8,100 nucleotides of DNA, taken from contig JAFZCF010000018.1 of NCBI GenBank assembly GCA_017552165.1, forward strand, positions 1 to 8,100. Direction: 5' to 3'. Source of the DNA: Clostridia bacterium (GTDB lineage Bacteria; Bacillota_A; Clostridia; Oscillospirales; CAG-272). Positions 5,685 to 8,100 of the stretch are shown piece after piece. The stretch's first letter is position 1, and each line of letters begins with the position of its first letter. A program made the translations under genes and the position numbers. The notes beneath the pieces were generated by a model. That model was given only the letters and a program-made list of their open reading frames with translations. It was not told the origin of the DNA and did not search any database.

Positions 5685-6404
5685 ATGGTTATCAGCGCGA
5701 AAGAACTCGGCTACAGGGACGTCAACGAGGCCCTGAGGCGCGGGGACTCCGAAAACACGGTCACGGACTGCCTCGGGCAGCGCTTTATATGCGCCGGGAT
5801 GTCGGATATCTCGGTCACCCTCGAGGGCGTACCCGGCAACGCGCTCGGCGCGTACCTCAACGGCGCGGTCATAACGGTAAGGGGAAACGCCCAGGACGCC
5901 GTCGGCGACACGATGAACAACGGGCGCATAGTCGTCCACGGCAACATCGGCGACGCCGCGGGATACGCCATGCGCGGCGGGGAGATATACGTAAAGGGCG
6001 ACGCGGGCTACCGCGCCGGCATCCACATGAAGGCGTATAAGGAAAAGGTCCCCGTGATGGTCATTGGCGGCTGCGCCGGGAGCTTCCTCGGAGAATATCA
6101 GGCGGGCGGCGTCATCGTCGTCCTCGGCCTCGGAGCGGCCGGCCGGCGCATAGTCGGCAATTTCCCCTGCACGGGGATGCACGGCGGCAAGATGGTGCTG
6201 AGGTCGGACTGCGCCGGTCTGGTCTTCCCGAAACAGGTGACGGTCAGGCCCGCCTCCGACGCCGACCTGAGCGAGATCCGCAAATACGTGTCCGAATACT
6301 GCCGGCTGTTCGGAGAGGACGCCGGCGAGGTCATGGACGCGCCGTTCTCGGTCGTCACCCCGGACAGCAGCAATCCGTACAAACAGCTTTACGTAGCGAA
6401 CTGA
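5685..6404 (+). CDS. Glutamate synthase GXGXG (beta-helix) subunit
   Basis: A 239-residue protein corresponding to the C-terminal GXGXG domain of the glutamate synthase large subunit (GltB3; GlxC/MgsB-like, also related to formylmethanofuran dehydrogenase subunit C). From about residue 48 it has repeating turns of the form GnxxGxxxxxGxIxVxG, for example GNALGAYLNGAVITVRG (51-67), then GRIVVHGNIGDAAG (80-93) and GEIYVKGDAGYRAG (99-112), and a last turn near GMHGGKM (164-170). These build a right-handed beta-helix that holds the amidotransferase and FMN parts together. The domain carries no known catalytic residues. The C-terminal 50 residues are outside the helix. The start is one base after the upstream stop, and only 18 nt separate it from glnA. 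Its presence completes the three domains of a split glutamate synthase. Confidence 0.92.
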   Translation: MVISAKELGYRDVNEALRRGDSENTVTDCLGQRFICAGMSDISVTLEGVPGNALGAYLNGAVITVRGNAQDAVGDTMNNGRIVVHGNIGDAAGYAMRGGEIYVKGDAGYRAGIHMKAYKEKVPVMVIGGCAGSFLGEYQAGGVIVVLGLGAAGRRIVGNFPCTGMHGGKMVLRSDCAGLVFPKQVTVRPASDADLSEIRKYVSEYCRLFGEDAGEVMDAPFSVVTPDSSNPYKQLYVAN

Positions 6405-6422
6405 AGAAAGCAGGAAAAAAAC

Positions 6423-7631
6423 ATGAGGTACTCAACAGAAGAGGTAATGCAATACGTTTCCGAGGAGGACGTCAAGTTCATCCGTCTCGCCTTCTGCGAC
6501 GTGTTCGGCAAACAGAAGAACATCTCGATAATGCCGGACGAGCTTCCGCGCGCTTTTGAATACGGCATAGCTTTCGACGCGTCGGCGATAAAGGGTTTCG
6601 GGGACGAATCGCGCTCCGACCTGTTCCTTCATCCCGATCCCGGGACGCTGACCTGGCTCCCGTGGAGACCCGAGCAGGGCAAGGTCGTCAGGATGTTCTG
6701 TTCGATAAGTTATCCCGACGGCCGCCCCTTCGAGTGCGACACGAGATATCTGCTCAAAAAAGCGGCGGACGACGCAAAGGCGGCGGGGCTGACCTTCTTT
6801 TTCGGCGCGGAACAGGAGTTCTATCTCTTTGAGCTCGACGAAAAGAACGAGCCGACGAAGACCCCGTACGACCGCGCGGGATATATGGACATCGCTCCCG
6901 AGGACAGGGGCGAGAACGTCCGCCGCGAGATATGTCTGACGCTCGAAAAAATGAGTATAAGGCCGGAAAGCTCTCATCACGAGGAGGGCCCGGGACAGAA
7001 CGAGATAGATTTCCGTTACGCCGAGGCGCTCGAGGCCGCCGACAACGTCATGACCTTCCAGACGGTCGTTAGGACCGCCGCGAGGCGGAACGGGCTGTGC
7101 GCAGATTTCTCGCCGAAGCCACTCAAAGACGCGCCCGGCAACGGATTTCACATCAACGTCTCGGTCCGCCCGGACGAATCGTCACAGAAGCTCTGCCGCG
7201 TAACGGCAGGCATACTCGACAAGGCGGCGGCGATGACGCTTTTCCTCAACCCGAGCGAGAACTCGTACGAGCGGCTCGGGCAGATGAAGGCGCCGCGTTA
7301 CGTCTCGTGGTCGGCGGAAAACCGCTCGCAGCTCATACGCATCCCGGCGGCTTCAAAAGAGTTCCGCCGCGCGGAGCTCCGCTCTCCCGATCCCTTCGCA
7401 AATCCGTATATCGCCTTCGCCCTCATGATAAGGGCGGGCATGTACGGCATAGAAAACGGCCTCGACCTGCCTAAGCCGGTGGACGTCAACCTCTACAAAG
7501 CGGACGAAAAGACCCTCGCGGGTCTCGCCGCCCTCCCGGGCTCGCTCGCCGAGGCAAAGGCGGCGGCGATGTCCGACGAATTTATAAAAAGCTGCGTCCC
7601 GGCGGGGATGCTCGGCATTTACTGCGGATGA
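6423..7631 (+). CDS. glnA: Short, divergent type I glutamine synthetase
   Basis: A 402-residue glutamine synthetase family protein, shorter than the usual 440-470. All core motifs are present in order: DASAIKGF at 52-59 (normally DGSSIRGF), GAEQEFYLF at 128-136 (metal ligands Glu130, Glu132), SHHEEGPGQNEID at 184-196 (Glu187, Glu194), GNGFHINVS at 239-247 (His243), NRSQLIRIP at 300-308 and RRAELRSPDPFANPY at 315-329 (Glu318, Arg320). The residues for metal, ammonium and ATP chemistry therefore appear intact. The loop before His243 is shortened and reads GNGFH rather than GSGMH. NLYKA at 356-360 occupies the place of the segment holding the adenylylation tyrosine in enterobacterial enzymes, but no evidence for adenylylation exists here. 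AGGA at 6412-6415 is its ribosome binding site. It is cotranscribed with the glutamate synthase genes. Another gamma-glutamyl ligase activity cannot be excluded from sequence alone. Confidence 0.85.
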   Translation: MRYSTEEVMQYVSEEDVKFIRLAFCDVFGKQKNISIMPDELPRAFEYGIAFDASAIKGFGDESRSDLFLHPDPGTLTWLPWRPEQGKVVRMFCSISYPDGRPFECDTRYLLKKAADDAKAAGLTFFFGAEQEFYLFELDEKNEPTKTPYDRAGYMDIAPEDRGENVRREICLTLEKMSIRPESSHHEEGPGQNEIDFRYAEALEAADNVMTFQTVVRTAARRNGLCADFSPKPLKDAPGNGFHINVSVRPDESSQKLCRVTAGILDKAAAMTLFLNPSENSYERLGQMKAPRYVSWSAENRSQLIRIPAASKEFRRAELRSPDPFANPYIAFALMIRAGMYGIENGLDLPKPVDVNLYKADEKTLAGLAALPGSLAEAKAAAMSDEFIKSCVPAGMLGIYCG

Positions 7632-7666
7632 CGTGAGCCTGACGCTTTAATTCAACGGAAAGGGAA

Positions 7667-7674
7667 AGGAGGTG
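7667..7674 (+). promoter_or_regulatory. Strong ribosome binding site deciding a TTG start
   Basis: AGGAGGTG, a near-perfect Shine-Dalgarno sequence, stands 9 nt before TTG at 7684. The in-frame GTG at 7672 overlaps it and is therefore unlikely to be used. The 52-nt gap after glnA shows no convincing promoter or terminator, so this gene is probably read from the operon promoter. Confidence 0.75.
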
Positions 7675-7683
7675 GGAAGGACC

Positions 7684-8100
7684 TTGAACCTGAAAGAACA
7701 GATCTACAGCGTCCTCGCGGTGTCTTCGTCGGAACAATTCAATCAGGTCCTGCCTGAGGTCTTCCCCCTGCCCGCTTTCTCGCCGATAAACGTCGTGTCT
7801 GGCGTCAGCGCCGCGCGCTGCGCTCTGTCGGAGCGCGATTTCGATTTCGTTATAGTCAACTCGCCGCTCCCCGACGACCCCGGTCTGCGCTTCGCCATCG
7901 ACGCGAGCACGTCGTACAACACGGTCGTTCTGTACCTTGCGAGGACGGAACAGTACGCCGACGCCTGCGACCGGCTCACCGAGCACGGCGTGTTCGTACT
8001 TCAGAAGCCGGTCTCGAGGACAGTGTTCCAGATCGCCTCCGGCTGGCTGATAAGCGCCCGCGAACGCGTCCGCAGGACGGAAAAAAAGACCCTCTCGATA
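7684..8100 (+). CDS. Pseudo-receiver regulator, probable ANTAR antiterminator (cut by window edge)
   Basis: The first 139 codons of a gene that runs past the window, starting at TTG with a strong ribosome binding site. Residues 1 to about 120 have a response-regulator-like alpha/beta pattern: strand VLAVSSS (10-16), strand FDFVIVNSPLPDD (53-65) and the conserved Lys-Pro at 108-109. The acidic pair after strand 1 is absent (Ser14-Ser15), and the usual phospho-acceptor position after strand 3 is Asn59. This is therefore a pseudo-receiver, as in AmiR. Residues 124-139 start a charged helix (ARERVRRTEKK), which in this family leads through a coiled coil into a C-terminal ANTAR RNA-binding domain. 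The sequence, including SPLPDD, resembles from memory ANTAR proteins encoded beside clostridial glutamine synthetase genes. The ANTAR domain itself is not in the window, so that part is inference. Hexaloop hairpins in both leaders are its likely targets. Confidence 0.78.
   Translation, partial: MNLKEQIYSVLAVSSSEQFNQVLPEVFPLPAFSPINVVSGVSAARCALSERDFDFVIVNSPLPDDPGLRFAIDASTSYNTVVLYLARTEQYADACDRLTEHGVFVLQKPVSRTVFQIASGWLISARERVRRTEKKTLSI

Noticed and set aside
6774..6783. GCAAAGGCGG inside glnA, resembling the hexaloop motif
   Set aside because: Flanking bases do not form a stem beyond the closing pair, and it is an ordinary coding stretch. The same holds for the copy at 7554-7563.
7632..7683. Possible terminator or new promoter between glnA and the regulator
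   Set aside because: No stable hairpin with a U-run and no hexamer pair were found. The gap holds mainly the ribosome binding site.
7582..7986. Minus-strand open frame over the end of glnA and the start of the regulator
   Set aside because: It is antisense to two supported genes, lacks a ribosome binding site and shows no recognisable motifs.

Overview
The window is GC-rich, gene-dense DNA of Firmicutes/Clostridia type. This is inferred from AGGAGG-class ribosome binding sites, two perfect sigma-A promoters, a type III glutamine synthetase, a split archaeal-style glutamate synthase with ferredoxin-like parts, and the start of a regulator that resembles the ANTAR proteins found beside clostridial glutamine synthetase genes. 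No tRNA, rRNA, insertion sequence or CRISPR array was seen. The whole window is one nitrogen-assimilation locus.

Layout. The first 1030 bases hold the 5' part of glnN (type III glutamine synthetase), read leftwards and cut by the window edge. A 382-bp divergent control region (1031-1412) follows. A tightly packed rightward operon runs from 1413 to the window end: class II glutamine amidotransferase, ferredoxin/FMN glutamate-synthase core, four-cluster Fe-S protein, FAD/NAD(P)-dependent oxidoreductase, GXGXG beta-helix subunit, a short type I glutamine synthetase, and a regulator cut by the right edge. Most junctions overlap or have 1-nt gaps.

Pathway. The two glutamine synthetases would make glutamine from glutamate and ammonia. 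The amidotransferase, FMN-core and GXGXG proteins are the separated parts of a glutamate synthase large subunit. The FAD oxidoreductase and Fe-S protein are plausible electron suppliers, so the locus encodes a GS/GOGAT cycle.

Control. The most interesting part is the divergent region. Two promoters, each TTGACA-N17-TATAAT, fire in opposite directions. Each transcript is predicted to begin, within a few nucleotides of its 5' end, with a hairpin bearing a six-base loop AAWGGC (A at loop position 1, G at position 4, as in ANTAR targets). Each such hairpin shares bases with, and so competes with, a following terminator-like hairpin. The glnN leader carries this module twice, the glutamate-synthase leader once. 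The last gene of the operon encodes a receiver-like domain without the phospho-acceptor Asp, of the type fused to ANTAR RNA-binding domains (the ANTAR part would lie beyond the window). The inferred circuit is antitermination of both nitrogen transcripts by the operon's own regulator.
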